A DNA stretch of 64,000 bases, from assembly GCF_020532805.1 (NCBI RefSeq), contig NZ_MQTQ01000053.1:115265-179264 (forward strand), written 5' to 3'. The position numbers and the translations under genes are program-made. A model generated the notes under the pieces. That model was given only the letters and a program-made list of their open reading frames with translations, was not told the DNA's origin and did no database searches. Source of the DNA: Arthrobacter sp. SO5 (GTDB taxonomy: Bacteria > Actinomycetota > Actinomycetes > Actinomycetales > Micrococcaceae). This document shows positions 36,220-43,798 of the stretch, one piece after another. Each line of letters begins with the position of its first letter. Position 1 is the first letter of the stretch.

Positions 36220-36597
36220 TCATTTGTCGCCGACGAGATCCCGGTACCGGGCCTCGTTCCGCGCGGCCGTCCGGATATACAGCCAGGCGCTGAGCCCGGT
36301 CACGGGATAGATTCCGGCTCCCAGTAGGACCCAGTTGAAGGGCAGCCCGGCAATAGTCGATTCCGCGAGGCCCGGGACCAGCCCCAGCACCAGCGCGAAG
36401 GCGACCAGGATCAACAGGAAGCCGCCGGCGACCACCAGAGCCAGCCGCAGCTGCGAGCGGATGAGCGAGCGGACGAACACCTGCCCGGCGTCGGACTCCT
36501 CGGCAGCTTCGCGGGAGGCCGCGGCCGAGCGGGCCGCGGTCAGGGCCGTGCCGCGCGGGGCCATGGAGCGCGGTGCCGTCACGCGGACGCGTGTCAT
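36220..36597 (-). CDS. Small two-helix membrane partner of the symporter (DUF485-like)
   Basis: The 125-residue protein has a basic/Ala-rich cytoplasmic N-terminus and two hydrophobic helices (LRLALVVAGGFLLILVAFALVLGL and FNWVLLGAGIYPVTGLSAWLYI). Its end AARNEARYRDLVGDK resembles DUF485-type small subunits encoded with SSS transporters. Its ATG overlaps the stop of the response-regulator gene by four bases (ATGA), and the symporter begins seven bases downstream. It probably assists assembly or activity of that transporter. The match to DUF485 is weaker than for the protein at 38810, so the call rests partly on position. Confidence 0.7.
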   Translation of the reverse strand: MTRVRVTAPRSMAPRGTALTAARSAAASREAAEESDAGQVFVRSLIRSQLRLALVVAGGFLLILVAFALVLGLVPGLAESTIAGLPFNWVLLGAGIYPVTGLSAWLYIRTAARNEARYRDLVGDK

Positions 36598-37313
36598 GCC
36601 TGCGGCCGGATCCGGGTCGCTTCGAGTTTCTCCCGCACTGACGGCAGGTGCCGCCGGCTGATCGGCAGTTCAGCCCCTGCAACGGTCACACTGGGACTGG
36701 CCGAGGCAAGCTTCATGTGGCTGATGTGGTTCAGGGCGATGAGATAGGACCGGTGGGTGCGGATGAACCCGGCGTCGGCCCACTGCTGTTCGAGGTCGGC
36801 CAGCGGGACCCGGATGAGGTAGCTCGCGTCCGCCGTGTGGAGCCTGGCGTAGTCGCCCTGGGCCTGGACATAGGTGACGTCCTCGCGCCGGATCATCTTG
36901 GTGGTCCCGCCAAGGTCCACCGTGATCATGTCGGCAGCCTTGGCGCCGTCCTTGAGCAGATCGCTGATCCGGCCGATCGATTTTGCCAGCCGGTCGGCGC
37001 GCACGGGCTTGAGCAGGTAGTCAACGGCTGCCAGCTCGAAGGCCTCCAAGGCGCGGTCCTCGTCCGCGGTGACGAACACGACCGCCGGGGGGCGGGCGTT
37101 GCGGGAGATCGCCCGGGCAATGTCCAGCCCGGAGAGGGCGGGCATGTGGATGTCGAGGAAGACGGCGTCGACTTCTTCGGCTTCCAGCGCGCGCAGCGCC
37201 TCCGCGCCGGAGGAAGCCCGGTAGATGCTGCCGATCCGGTCGTCGCGGCGGAGCAGGAAGGCGAGTTCTTCAACCGCGGGCAGCTCGTCGTCGGCGACGA
37301 GGACGTTAATCAT
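36594..37313 (-). CDS. LytTR-family response regulator
   Basis: A 239-residue regulator. Its receiver domain has the acidic pair DDE at residues 8-10, the phosphoacceptor Asp in AVFLDIHMPALSG (about 54), T in VFVTAD and K in YLLKPV. A linker leads to a C-terminal LytTR DNA-binding domain with YVQAQGDYARLHTADASYLIR, FIRTHRSYLIAL and LPISRRHL. It is encoded directly after the histidine kinase (48-base gap). Its likely target is the direct repeat at 38645-38673, which resembles the E. coli BtsR site. Confidence 0.92.
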   Translation of the reverse strand: MINVLVADDELPAVEELAFLLRRDDRIGSIYRASSGAEALRALEAEEVDAVFLDIHMPALSGLDIARAISRNARPPAVVFVTADEDRALEAFELAAVDYLLKPVRADRLAKSIGRISDLLKDGAKAADMITVDLGGTTKMIRREDVTYVQAQGDYARLHTADASYLIRVPLADLEQQWADAGFIRTHRSYLIALNHISHMKLASASPSVTVAGAELPISRRHLPSVREKLEATRIRPQA

Positions 37314-37361
37314 GGTCCTAGACTACTGCCGGAGGCATTTCACCCCGTATCAGCCGCGGGG

Positions 37362-38579
37362 TCAGGCGTCGTGGCGGGGCTGGGACTTGGGCACCCGCAT
37401 CGTAATCAGCGTGCCCTCCCCGGGCGCCGTTTCGATGACGAGCCCGTTGTCCTCGCCGTACACCTGCCGCAGCCGGGTGTCCACGTTGCGCAGTCCCACG
37501 TGGTCGCCGTCGCTGTGGCCGGCAAGGACCGACCGCAGCTGTTCGGGGTCCATGCCCACGCCGTCGTCCTCGATGGTCACCTCGGCGTAGGCGCCGGAGT
37601 CGTTGGCCGTGATGGAGATGTGGCCCGGGCCTTCCTTGGCCTCCAGGCCGTGCCGGACCGCGTTCTCCACCAGCGGCTGCAGGCTCAGGAACGGGATCAC
37701 GGTACTGAGCACCTCGGGCGCGATCCGCAGGCTCACCTGGACGCGGTCCCCAAACCGGGCACGCTCCAGGAGCAGGTAGCGGTCGATGCAGCGCAGCTCC
37801 TCGGCCAGGGTGGTGAAGTCGCCGTGGCGGCGGAACGAATAGCGGGTGAAGTCGGCGAATTCCACCACGAGCTCCCGGGCCCGCACCGGGTCGGTGTTGA
37901 TGAAGGACGCGATCGCGTTGAGCGAGTTATAGATAAAGTGCGGACTGATCTGGGCCCGGAGCGCGCGCACTTCCGCCTCCATCAGCAGCGTGCGGGAGGC
38001 ATCGAGTTCGGCCAGCTCCACCTGGGCCGCCACCCAGTCGGCCACCTCGCTGGTGGCCCGGACCAGGCCCGCGCCAGCCGACGGGGCGAAGGCCGCCACA
38101 ACGCCCACCACACGGGTGCCGGCCCTGATCGGGGCGATCACCGCGGCGCGCTCCACCTCCGGCCGGGCCGCCACGGCACCCGTGCCGTGCAGAAGTTCCT
38201 GCACCTCCCCGGCCGGGATCACGGCGGTATGGCCGCCGTCGAGCACCCCGGCCGCCAGCTCCATCAGCACCGGTTTGAGGTCCTCGCCCGCGCCATCCCA
38301 GGCAAGCACACCCGCGGTGTCGGTAATCGCCAGCGCGTCGCTGCCGAGCAGGCTGCGCAGCTGCCGGCTGGCTTTGGCCGCACCGGCCGGATTGAGGCCG
38401 GTCCGCAGGTGCTGCCCGGCCCGGGAGGCCGCGTGCAGCGTCTTGTAGGTGGCCTGCTCTGCGTCCGTGCCGAGCTCCCGGAAGGAGCGCAGGACCTGCA
38501 GCCCGACGGCGACGACGACGGCGATCGCCATCGCGATCACAGCGACGGCGGCGGCGGTGAACAGGGGAGAGTCGGGCAT
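37362..38579 (-). CDS. LytS/BtsS-type sensor histidine kinase
   Basis: The 405-residue kinase has one N-terminal transmembrane helix (FTAAAVAVIAMAIAVVVAVGLQV). A GAF-like sensory domain follows (about 60-190; DALAITDTAGVLAWDG and ERAAVIAPIRAGTRVVGVV). The His_kinase domain has phosphoacceptor ALRAQISPHFIYNSLNAIAS, and the ATPase shows LQPLVENAVRHGLE, DDGVGMD and GLRNVDTRLRQVYG. The 5-6-helix LytS sensor present in E. coli BtsS is absent, so the ligand may be sensed by the GAF-like domain or through the transporter. It heads a minus-strand operon of kinase, regulator, small membrane protein and symporter. Confidence 0.92.
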   Translation of the reverse strand: MPDSPLFTAAAVAVIAMAIAVVVAVGLQVLRSFRELGTDAEQATYKTLHAASRAGQHLRTGLNPAGAAKASRQLRSLLGSDALAITDTAGVLAWDGAGEDLKPVLMELAAGVLDGGHTAVIPAGEVQELLHGTGAVAARPEVERAAVIAPIRAGTRVVGVVAAFAPSAGAGLVRATSEVADWVAAQVELAELDASRTLLMEAEVRALRAQISPHFIYNSLNAIASFINTDPVRARELVVEFADFTRYSFRRHGDFTTLAEELRCIDRYLLLERARFGDRVQVSLRIAPEVLSTVIPFLSLQPLVENAVRHGLEAKEGPGHISITANDSGAYAEVTIEDDGVGMDPEQLRSVLAGHSDGDHVGLRNVDTRLRQVYGEDNGLVIETAPGEGTLITMRVPKSQPRHDA

Positions 38580-38644
38580 GCGCTCAGCGTATCGCGGAGC
38601 CTGCCGGGAAGGGGCCCCGCGCGGCGCCGGACACCCCCACGGGC

Positions 38645-38673
38645 ACCGCTGAGCGCAGCATCGGGACCACTGA
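38645..38673. promoter_or_regulatory. LytTR-type direct repeat ACCGCTGA-N13-ACCACTGA
   Basis: ACCGCTGA (38645-38652) and ACCACTGA (38666-38673) are spaced 21 bases start to start, two helical turns. Each repeat extends to ACC(G/A)CTGAGCGC. A third related copy, TACGCTGAGCGC, lies on the minus strand just before the kinase start (about 38580-38591). The spacing and bases closely follow the BtsR (YehT) site of E. coli, ACC(G/A)CT(C/T)A-N13-ACC(G/A)CT(C/T)A, as I recall it. Confidence 0.65.
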
Positions 38674-38722
38674 GCGCTGGAGGGTACGGGGGTGGTGGAA
38701 TGTTAGGCGCACCACGGCGCAC

Positions 38723-38738
38723 AGTGATGGTAGTCACA
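38723..38738. promoter_or_regulatory. CRP/GlxR-type site AGTGATGGTAGTCACA
   Basis: This matches TGTGA-N6-TCACA at nine of ten fixed positions. It lies 72 bases before the DUF485-ActP operon, in the 230-base divergent spacer that also serves the kinase operon. No convincing -10 was identified next to it. Confidence 0.55.
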
Positions 38739-38809
38739 TTGGCCGGTGGGCTGTTAGGAACATTCCTGGGCAGCCGGTGTGAACTCAAATCTCTCAATGA
38801 GGAGGAACG

Positions 38810-39190
38810 ATGGGTCACGAAGCCCAAGAAACGGACGCCGCGGCGGCCGTGGACTTCAAGGAAGTCCAGTCGACGGAGCGGTTCCAGGAACTTCGCACAC
38901 GTCACCGCAGCTTTGTCTTTCCGATGACCATTGCGTTTTTGCTCTGGTACTTCGCCTACGTGCTGCTGGCCGACTACGCGGTGGGCTTCATGTCCACCAA
39001 GGTCTGGGGCAACATCAACATCGGCCTGATCATGGGCCTGCTGCAATTCGTGACCACGTTCGCCATCACGGGCTGGTATGTCAGTTACTCCAACCGGAGG
39101 CTTGACCCGATCGCCGCCGAAATCCGCCACGAGATCGAGGGCCACGAATTCGACAAGCACGGCAACAACATCACCGGGGTGACAAAATGA
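38810..39190 (+). CDS. DUF485 small membrane protein, symporter partner
   Basis: The 126-residue protein has two helices (FPMTIAFLLWYFAYVLLADYAV and IGLIMGLLQFVTTFAITGWYVSY). It matches the DUF485 pattern closely: FQELRTRHRSFVFPMT at the front and YSNRRLDPIAAEIRHEIEG behind helix 2. DUF485 proteins are encoded with acetate symporters (yjcH-actP arrangement). RBS GAGGAGGAA precedes ATG 38810. Its stop overlaps the actP start by four bases (ATGA). Confidence 0.93.
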   Translation: MGHEAQETDAAAAVDFKEVQSTERFQELRTRHRSFVFPMTIAFLLWYFAYVLLADYAVGFMSTKVWGNINIGLIMGLLQFVTTFAITGWYVSYSNRRLDPIAAEIRHEIEGHEFDKHGNNITGVTK

Positions 39191-40806
39191 CGACGCTCAT
39201 GGTTCCCGCAGTCAATGTTGCGGATCTCAAGGACACCACCCTGCTGAACATGGGCATCTTCGGCCTGTTCGTCGCGATCACCATGGTTATTGTGATCAGG
39301 GCCAGCCGCAACAACAAGACGGCGGCGGACTACTACGCGGCCGGGCGTTCCTTCACCGGACCGCAGAACGGCACGGCCATCGCCGGGGACTACCTCTCGG
39401 CGGCCTCGTTCCTCGGCATCACCGGAGCCATCGCCATCAACGGCTACGACGGCTTCATGTACTCCATCGGATTCCTCGTCGCCTGGCTCGTAGCACTGCT
39501 GCTCGTCGCTGAACTGCTCCGCAACACCGGCAAGTTCACCATGGCCGATGTGCTCTCCTTCCGGCTCAAGCAGCGCCCCGTGCGCATCGCCGCGGCCATC
39601 TCCACCCTCGCGGTCTGCTTCTTCTATCTCCTGGCCCAGATGGCAGGAGCCGGCAGCCTGATTTCCCTGCTCCTGGGTATCAGCGACTGGGGCGGACAGG
39701 CCCTGGTGATCATCGTCGTCGGCGCCCTGATGATCATGTACGTACTGATCGGCGGCATGAAGGGCACCACCTGGGTCCAGATCATCAAGGCCATGCTCCT
39801 GATTGCCGGTGCCGCAGTGATGACCTTCTGGGTCCTGGCCATCTACGGTTTCAACATGTCCGACCTGCTGGGCGGCGCGGTGGAGACCTCAGGCAACCCG
39901 AACATGCTCAACCCGGGCCTGCAGTACGGCAAGACCGAGACCTCCAAGCTCGACTTCATGTCCCTCGGCCTGGCCCTCGTCCTCGGCACCGCGGCGCTGC
40001 CCCACGTGCTCATGCGCTTCTACACGGTCCCGACGGCCAAGGAAGCCCGCAAGTCCGTGGTCTGGTCCATCGGGCTGATCGGCCTGTTCTACCTGTTCAC
40101 CCTCGTCCTGGGCTACGGTGCTGCGGCACTGGTGGGCGCCGAGACGATCAAGGCCGCCCCGGGCGGCGTCAACTCGGCCGCACCGCTGCTGGCGTTCCAC
40201 CTCGGCGGGCCGCTGCTGCTCGGCTTCATCTCCGCGGTGGCCTTCGCGACCATCCTGGCCGTCGTCGCCGGCCTCACCATCACCGCGGCGGCATCGTTTG
40301 CGCACGACATCTACGCCAGCGTCATCGCCAAGGGCAAGGCCGACGCCGACACCGAGGTCAAGGTGGCCCGCCGCACCGTGGTGGTCATCGGCCTGCTGGC
40401 CATTGCCGGCGGCATTTTCGCCAACGGCCAGAACGTCGCGTTCCTCGTGGCGCTCGCCTTCGCGGTGGCAGCCTCGGCCAACCTGCCCACCATCGTGTAC
40501 TCGCTGTACTGGCGCAAGTTCACCACCCAGGGCGCCCTCTGGAGCATGTACGGCGGACTGGGCTCCGCCATCATCCTGATCGCACTCTCCCCGGTGGTTT
40601 CGGGTGCCAAGACGTCCATGATCCCGGGCGCCAACTTCGCGATCTTCCCGCTCAGCAACCCCGGCATCGTCTCCATCCCGCTCGCGTTCTTCCTGGGCTG
40701 GCTCGGTTCGGTGCTGGACAAGAAGCTGGAAGACACCACCAAGCAGGCCGAAATGGAGGTCCGTTCCCTCACCGGTGTGGGCGCAGAAAAGGCCACAGAC
40801 CACTAG
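39187..40806 (+). CDS. actP: Cation/acetate symporter
   Basis: A 539-residue SSS-family transporter with about 13 helices. It opens with VIRASRNNKTAADYYAAGRSFTGPQNGTAIAGDYLSAASFLGITG, the signature of ActP/MctC permeases, and has LGTAALPHVLMRFYTVPTAKEAR mid-protein. It takes up acetate and probably also pyruvate or propionate. It is translationally coupled to the DUF485 gene and followed by a strong terminator. Regulation by the LytS/LytTR pair and a CRP-type factor is suggested by sites in the upstream spacer. The two symporter modules in this locus are not identical and may differ in substrate or affinity. Confidence 0.93.
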   Translation: MTTLMVPAVNVADLKDTTLLNMGIFGLFVAITMVIVIRASRNNKTAADYYAAGRSFTGPQNGTAIAGDYLSAASFLGITGAIAINGYDGFMYSIGFLVAWLVALLLVAELLRNTGKFTMADVLSFRLKQRPVRIAAAISTLAVCFFYLLAQMAGAGSLISLLLGISDWGGQALVIIVVGALMIMYVLIGGMKGTTWVQIIKAMLLIAGAAVMTFWVLAIYGFNMSDLLGGAVETSGNPNMLNPGLQYGKTETSKLDFMSLGLALVLGTAALPHVLMRFYTVPTAKEARKSVVWSIGLIGLFYLFTLVLGYGAAALVGAETIKAAPGGVNSAAPLLAFHLGGPLLLGFISAVAFATILAVVAGLTITAAASFAHDIYASVIAKGKADADTEVKVARRTVVVIGLLAIAGGIFANGQNVAFLVALAFAVAASANLPTIVYSLYWRKFTTQGALWSMYGGLGSAIILIALSPVVSGAKTSMIPGANFAIFPLSNPGIVSIPLAFFLGWLGSVLDKKLEDTTKQAEMEVRSLTGVGAEKATDH

Positions 40807-40858
40807 GTGCGCAAACCGGCGCCACGAGCCGGCAGCTGCCACCAGCGGCCAAGAGAGA

Positions 40859-40900
40859 GCAGGAGCCCCCGCGCAGTGCACGGGGGCTCCTGCCTCTTTT
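40859..40900 (+). terminator. Intrinsic terminator after actP, possibly bidirectional
   Basis: The perfect 13-bp stem 40859-40871 / 40881-40893 is followed by CTCTTTT. The Lrp gene converges 40 bases further on. Confidence 0.92.
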
Positions 40901-40940
40901 GTCCTGGCGCAGTTTCTCCGGGTGCCGGCTATCCCCGGCG

Positions 40941-41414
40941 TCAGCCTTCCGCGGAGCCGCGCTCCAGCAGCGGCTGCATCCGGAACGGGATCAACTCGCC
41001 CATGGCCAGGGCGGTGTCTGTCCGGTCCACGCCGTCGCACGCCAGAATCTTGCCGTTGATCCGGAAGAGGTCCTCGGCATCGAGCGCCACCACACGCAGC
41101 AGCAGGTCCGCCGAGCCGGTCAGGCCATAGCCCTCCAGGATCTCCGGAATGTCCGCGAGTTCCACCGCCAGCCGGCCGAGCTTCTGCTGCTGGACATGCA
41201 CCGAGATGAAGGCCATCAGCGGGTAGCCCAACGAGGCCGGATTGATGCGCCGCTCAAAGGAGAGGAAGACGTGTTTCTTCTCCAGCTGCGCCATCCGGGC
41301 CTGCACCGTATTCCGGGACAATCCGAGCTTCTGCGCCAGCGCCACCACGGTCCGCCGGGGGTCGCGGGCCATGGCCGAAAGCAGGCGGGTATCGGTGCCA
41401 TCCAAGGGTTGCAT
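40941..41414 (-). CDS. Lrp/AsnC-family transcriptional regulator
   Basis: A 157-residue regulator. An N-terminal winged HTH (LDGTDTRLLSAMARDPRRTVVALAQKLGLSRNTVQARMAQLE) is followed by an AsnC ligand-binding RAM domain (FISVHVQQQKLGRLAVELADIPEILEGYGLTGSADLLLRVVA). It is divergent from bkdABC, so it probably senses branched-chain amino acids or their 2-oxo acids and controls that operon. ATG 41414 gives the canonical MQPLDGTD start; GTG 41438 in the same frame is possible. A palindrome covers the region of the chosen start. Confidence 0.88.
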   Translation of the reverse strand: MQPLDGTDTRLLSAMARDPRRTVVALAQKLGLSRNTVQARMAQLEKKHVFLSFERRINPASLGYPLMAFISVHVQQQKLGRLAVELADIPEILEGYGLTGSADLLLRVVALDAEDLFRINGKILACDGVDRTDTALAMGELIPFRMQPLLERGSAEG

Positions 41415-41423
41415 AATGCGCAA
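41409..41423. promoter_or_regulatory. Inverted repeat TTGCATAATGCGCAA at the lrp-like gene start
   Basis: The arms TTGC/GCAA with a near-symmetric interior span the ATG chosen for the Lrp gene. The AT-centred form and position suggest an autoregulatory Lrp/AsnC site, but one copy is weak evidence. Confidence 0.4.
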
Positions 41424-41481
41424 GATTAGCACGGTCACGGTGCCCCGGACAGGGCAAAATGCTCAACTTATCCACCGGTGG

Positions 41482-41510
41482 TTGTACCCAATGGGCGTTG
41501 TGAGTAGGGT
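41482..41510 (+). promoter_or_regulatory. Promoter of bkdABC
   Basis: TTGTAC at 41482-41487 and TAGGGT at 41505-41510 are separated by 17 bases. The -10 is inside the CRP/GlxR-type palindrome at 41498-41515. Confidence 0.6.
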
Positions 41511-41515
41511 CACAA
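41498..41515. promoter_or_regulatory. Consensus CRP/GlxR-type site TTGTGAGTAGGGTCACAA
   Basis: It matches TGTGA-N6-TCACA at all ten fixed positions, with one further symmetric pair outside. Its overlap with the bkd -10 predicts repression when the factor is bound, unless an upstream promoter also exists. Confidence 0.75.
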
Positions 41516-41609
41516 CTATCCGGGGCAACGGCGCCCGGGCGGTCGGTGCGCGCCGGGATCACGAGTCCTGCGAGTTCCGGTCAGACGACGTCAGAAGGTG
41601 CGGACTACT

Positions 41610-42788
41610 GTGTTTACCGACGACGCGGGCACGGGCGGCATTTCCGCCGGCGGCCCCGGGAACAGTGCAGAATCAAACAGGCGGACTGGCGGGGATCTCC
41701 TTCAGCTCATCACCCCGGCCGGCGACCGTGTCAGCCATCCCGAGTTCGACTCCTGGGTCCAGGACGTCAGCGATGAGCAGCTTGGTTCCCTCTATGAGGA
41801 CATGGTGGTCATCCGGCGTATCGATTCCGAGGCCACCGCCCTGCAGCGGCAGGGCGAGCTCGCCCTCTGGCCACCGCTCCTGGGCCAGGAAGCATCCCAG
41901 ATCGGTTCGGCGCGGGCCCTTCGGGAGGACGATTTCGTCTTCCCCAGCTACCGCGACAACGGCGTCGCCTATGTCCGCGGCGTCAACCCCGAGGACATCG
42001 TCAAGGCCTGGCGGGGCAACGCCCTGGCCGGCTGGGACCCCTACTCGGTGAACGTCGCCACGCAGCAGATCATCATCGGCGCCCAGACGCTGCACGCCAC
42101 CGGCTACGCCATGGGCATCCAGAACGACGGCGCCGATGCGGTCGCCGTGGCCTACTTCGGCGACGGCGCCACGAGCGAGGGCGACGTCAACGAGGCTTTG
42201 GTGTTTGCCGCCAGCTTCCAGTCCCCGGTGGTCTTCTTCTGCCAGAACAACCACTGGGCCATCTCCGAGCCCGTCCGGCTGCAGTCCCACATCCAGATCG
42301 CGGACCGCGCGGCCGGCTTCGGCATCCCCAGCATTCGGGTGGACGGCAACGACGTCCTGGCCGTGATGGCCGCAACCCGCATCGCCATCGACCGTGCACG
42401 CCACGGCGGCGGACCGACCTTCATCGAGGCCGTCACCTACCGGATGGGCCCGCACACGACGGCCGATGATCCCACCAAGTACCGCGACGCCAACGAGCTC
42501 GAGGACTGGGCGGCCAAGGACCCGATCGCCCGGCTGAAGTCGCTGCTCGAACGCAAGGGACTGCTCACCGAAGACTTCGAAACAGCCGTCGCGGCCAAGG
42601 CGGACGCCGTGGCCAAGGCGCTGCGCTCCGGCACCATCAACATGCCCGAGCCGGCGCCGATGGACATCTTCAAGAACGTCTACAGCACGCCCCACTCCAC
42701 GCTGGACCGCCAGCAGGACCACTATTCCCGCTACCTGGCTTCCTTCGGCGATCCCGCAGAAGCCGCCTCTGAAGAAGGTGCACGCTGA
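41610..42788 (+). CDS. bkdA: Branched-chain 2-oxo acid dehydrogenase, E1 alpha subunit
   Basis: The 392-residue thiamine-diphosphate E1 alpha has the ThDP motif AVAYFGDGATSEGDVNEALVFAASFQSPVVFFCQNN. ALWPPLLGQEASQIGSARAL and TYRMGPHTTADDPTKYR are typical of the 2-oxoisovalerate branch rather than pyruvate dehydrogenase. It decarboxylates 2-oxo acids of Leu, Ile and Val. GTG 41610 is preferred since AGAAGG lies about 11 bases before it; GTG 41598 is an alternative. It is the first gene of bkdABC; its stop overlaps the bkdB start by one base. Confidence 0.93.
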   Translation: MFTDDAGTGGISAGGPGNSAESNRRTGGDLLQLITPAGDRVSHPEFDSWVQDVSDEQLGSLYEDMVVIRRIDSEATALQRQGELALWPPLLGQEASQIGSARALREDDFVFPSYRDNGVAYVRGVNPEDIVKAWRGNALAGWDPYSVNVATQQIIIGAQTLHATGYAMGIQNDGADAVAVAYFGDGATSEGDVNEALVFAASFQSPVVFFCQNNHWAISEPVRLQSHIQIADRAAGFGIPSIRVDGNDVLAVMAATRIAIDRARHGGGPTFIEAVTYRMGPHTTADDPTKYRDANELEDWAAKDPIARLKSLLERKGLLTEDFETAVAAKADAVAKALRSGTINMPEPAPMDIFKNVYSTPHSTLDRQQDHYSRYLASFGDPAEAASEEGAR

Positions 42789-43798
42789 TGACGCAGATGA
42801 CCTTTGCCCGAGCCATCAATTCTGGCCTGCGCAAGTCCCTCGAAAACGATCCCAAGGTCATCCTCATGGGCGAGGACATCGGCGCCCTCGGCGGCGTCTT
42901 CCGCGTCACGGACGGCCTGCAGAAGGACTTCGGCACGCACCGCGTCGTCGACACACCGCTTGCCGAGTCGGGCATCATGGGCACCGCCGTGGGCCTGGCC
43001 TACCGCGGCTACCGCCCCGTGGTGGAAATCCAGTTCGACGGCTTCATCTACCCGGCCTTCGACCAGATCGTCAGCCAGGTCGCCAAGATGCACTACCGCA
43101 CGCAGGGCGCCGTCAAGATGCCCATCACCATCCGCGTGCCCTTCGGCGGCGGCATCGGGTCCCCGGAACACCACTCCGAATCACCCGAGGCCTACTTCAC
43201 CCACACCTCCGGCCTGCGCGTGATCTCCGTGTCCAACCCGCAGGACGCCTACACGATGATCCAGCAGGCCATCGCCTCGGACGATCCGGTGCTCTACTTC
43301 GAACCCAAGCGCCGCTACCACGACAAGGGCGAGGTGAACGAGTCCCAGGACCTCAGCGCCGCCCTGTCAATGGAGCAGGCCCGCGTGGTCACCGACGGCA
43401 CGGACGTCACCCTCGTGGCCTACGGCCCGCTCGTGAAAACAGCCAAGGACGCCGCCCTCGCCGCCGCCGATGAAGGCATCTCGGTTGAGGTCATCGACCT
43501 GCGCTCGCTGTCCCCGGTTGACTTCGCCACGCTGGAGGCCTCGGTCCGGAAGACCGGCCGGCTTGTCATCACGCACGAGGCCAGCCAGTCCGGCGGCATC
43601 GGCGCGGAAGTGGCCGCCAGCATCACCGAACGCTGCTTCTACCACCTCGAAGCCGCCCCGGTCCGGGTGACCGGCTTCGACGTCCCGTACCCGTACTCCA
43701 AGCTTGAAATGCACCACCTGCCGGGCCTGGACCGGATCCTGGACGGCGTCGACCGCGCCCTGGGCCGTCCCAACTCCCTGAGCGGACTGGAAGGATGA
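42788..43798 (+). CDS. bkdB: Branched-chain 2-oxo acid dehydrogenase, E1 beta subunit
   Basis: A 336-residue transketolase-like E1 beta. VILMGEDIGALGGVFRVTDGL at the front, DTPLAESGIMGTAVGLAYRGYRPVVEIQF, and the C-terminal transketolase domain VEVIDLRSLSPVDFATLEASVRKTGRLVITHEA are all diagnostic. It forms the alpha2-beta2 decarboxylase with BkdA. Its start ATG shares a base with the bkdA stop (TGATG), and its stop overlaps the bkdC start (ATGA), so the three proteins are made from tightly coupled frames. Confidence 0.95.
   Translation: MTQMTFARAINSGLRKSLENDPKVILMGEDIGALGGVFRVTDGLQKDFGTHRVVDTPLAESGIMGTAVGLAYRGYRPVVEIQFDGFIYPAFDQIVSQVAKMHYRTQGAVKMPITIRVPFGGGIGSPEHHSESPEAYFTHTSGLRVISVSNPQDAYTMIQQAIASDDPVLYFEPKRRYHDKGEVNESQDLSAALSMEQARVVTDGTDVTLVAYGPLVKTAKDAALAAADEGISVEVIDLRSLSPVDFATLEASVRKTGRLVITHEASQSGGIGAEVAASITERCFYHLEAAPVRVTGFDVPYPYSKLEMHHLPGLDRILDGVDRALGRPNSLSGLEG

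Noticed and set aside
36648..38927. 759-codon plus-strand frame across the two-component genes
   Set aside because: Antisense to a clear LytTR regulator and histidine kinase; low-complexity composition; no recognisable protein feature.
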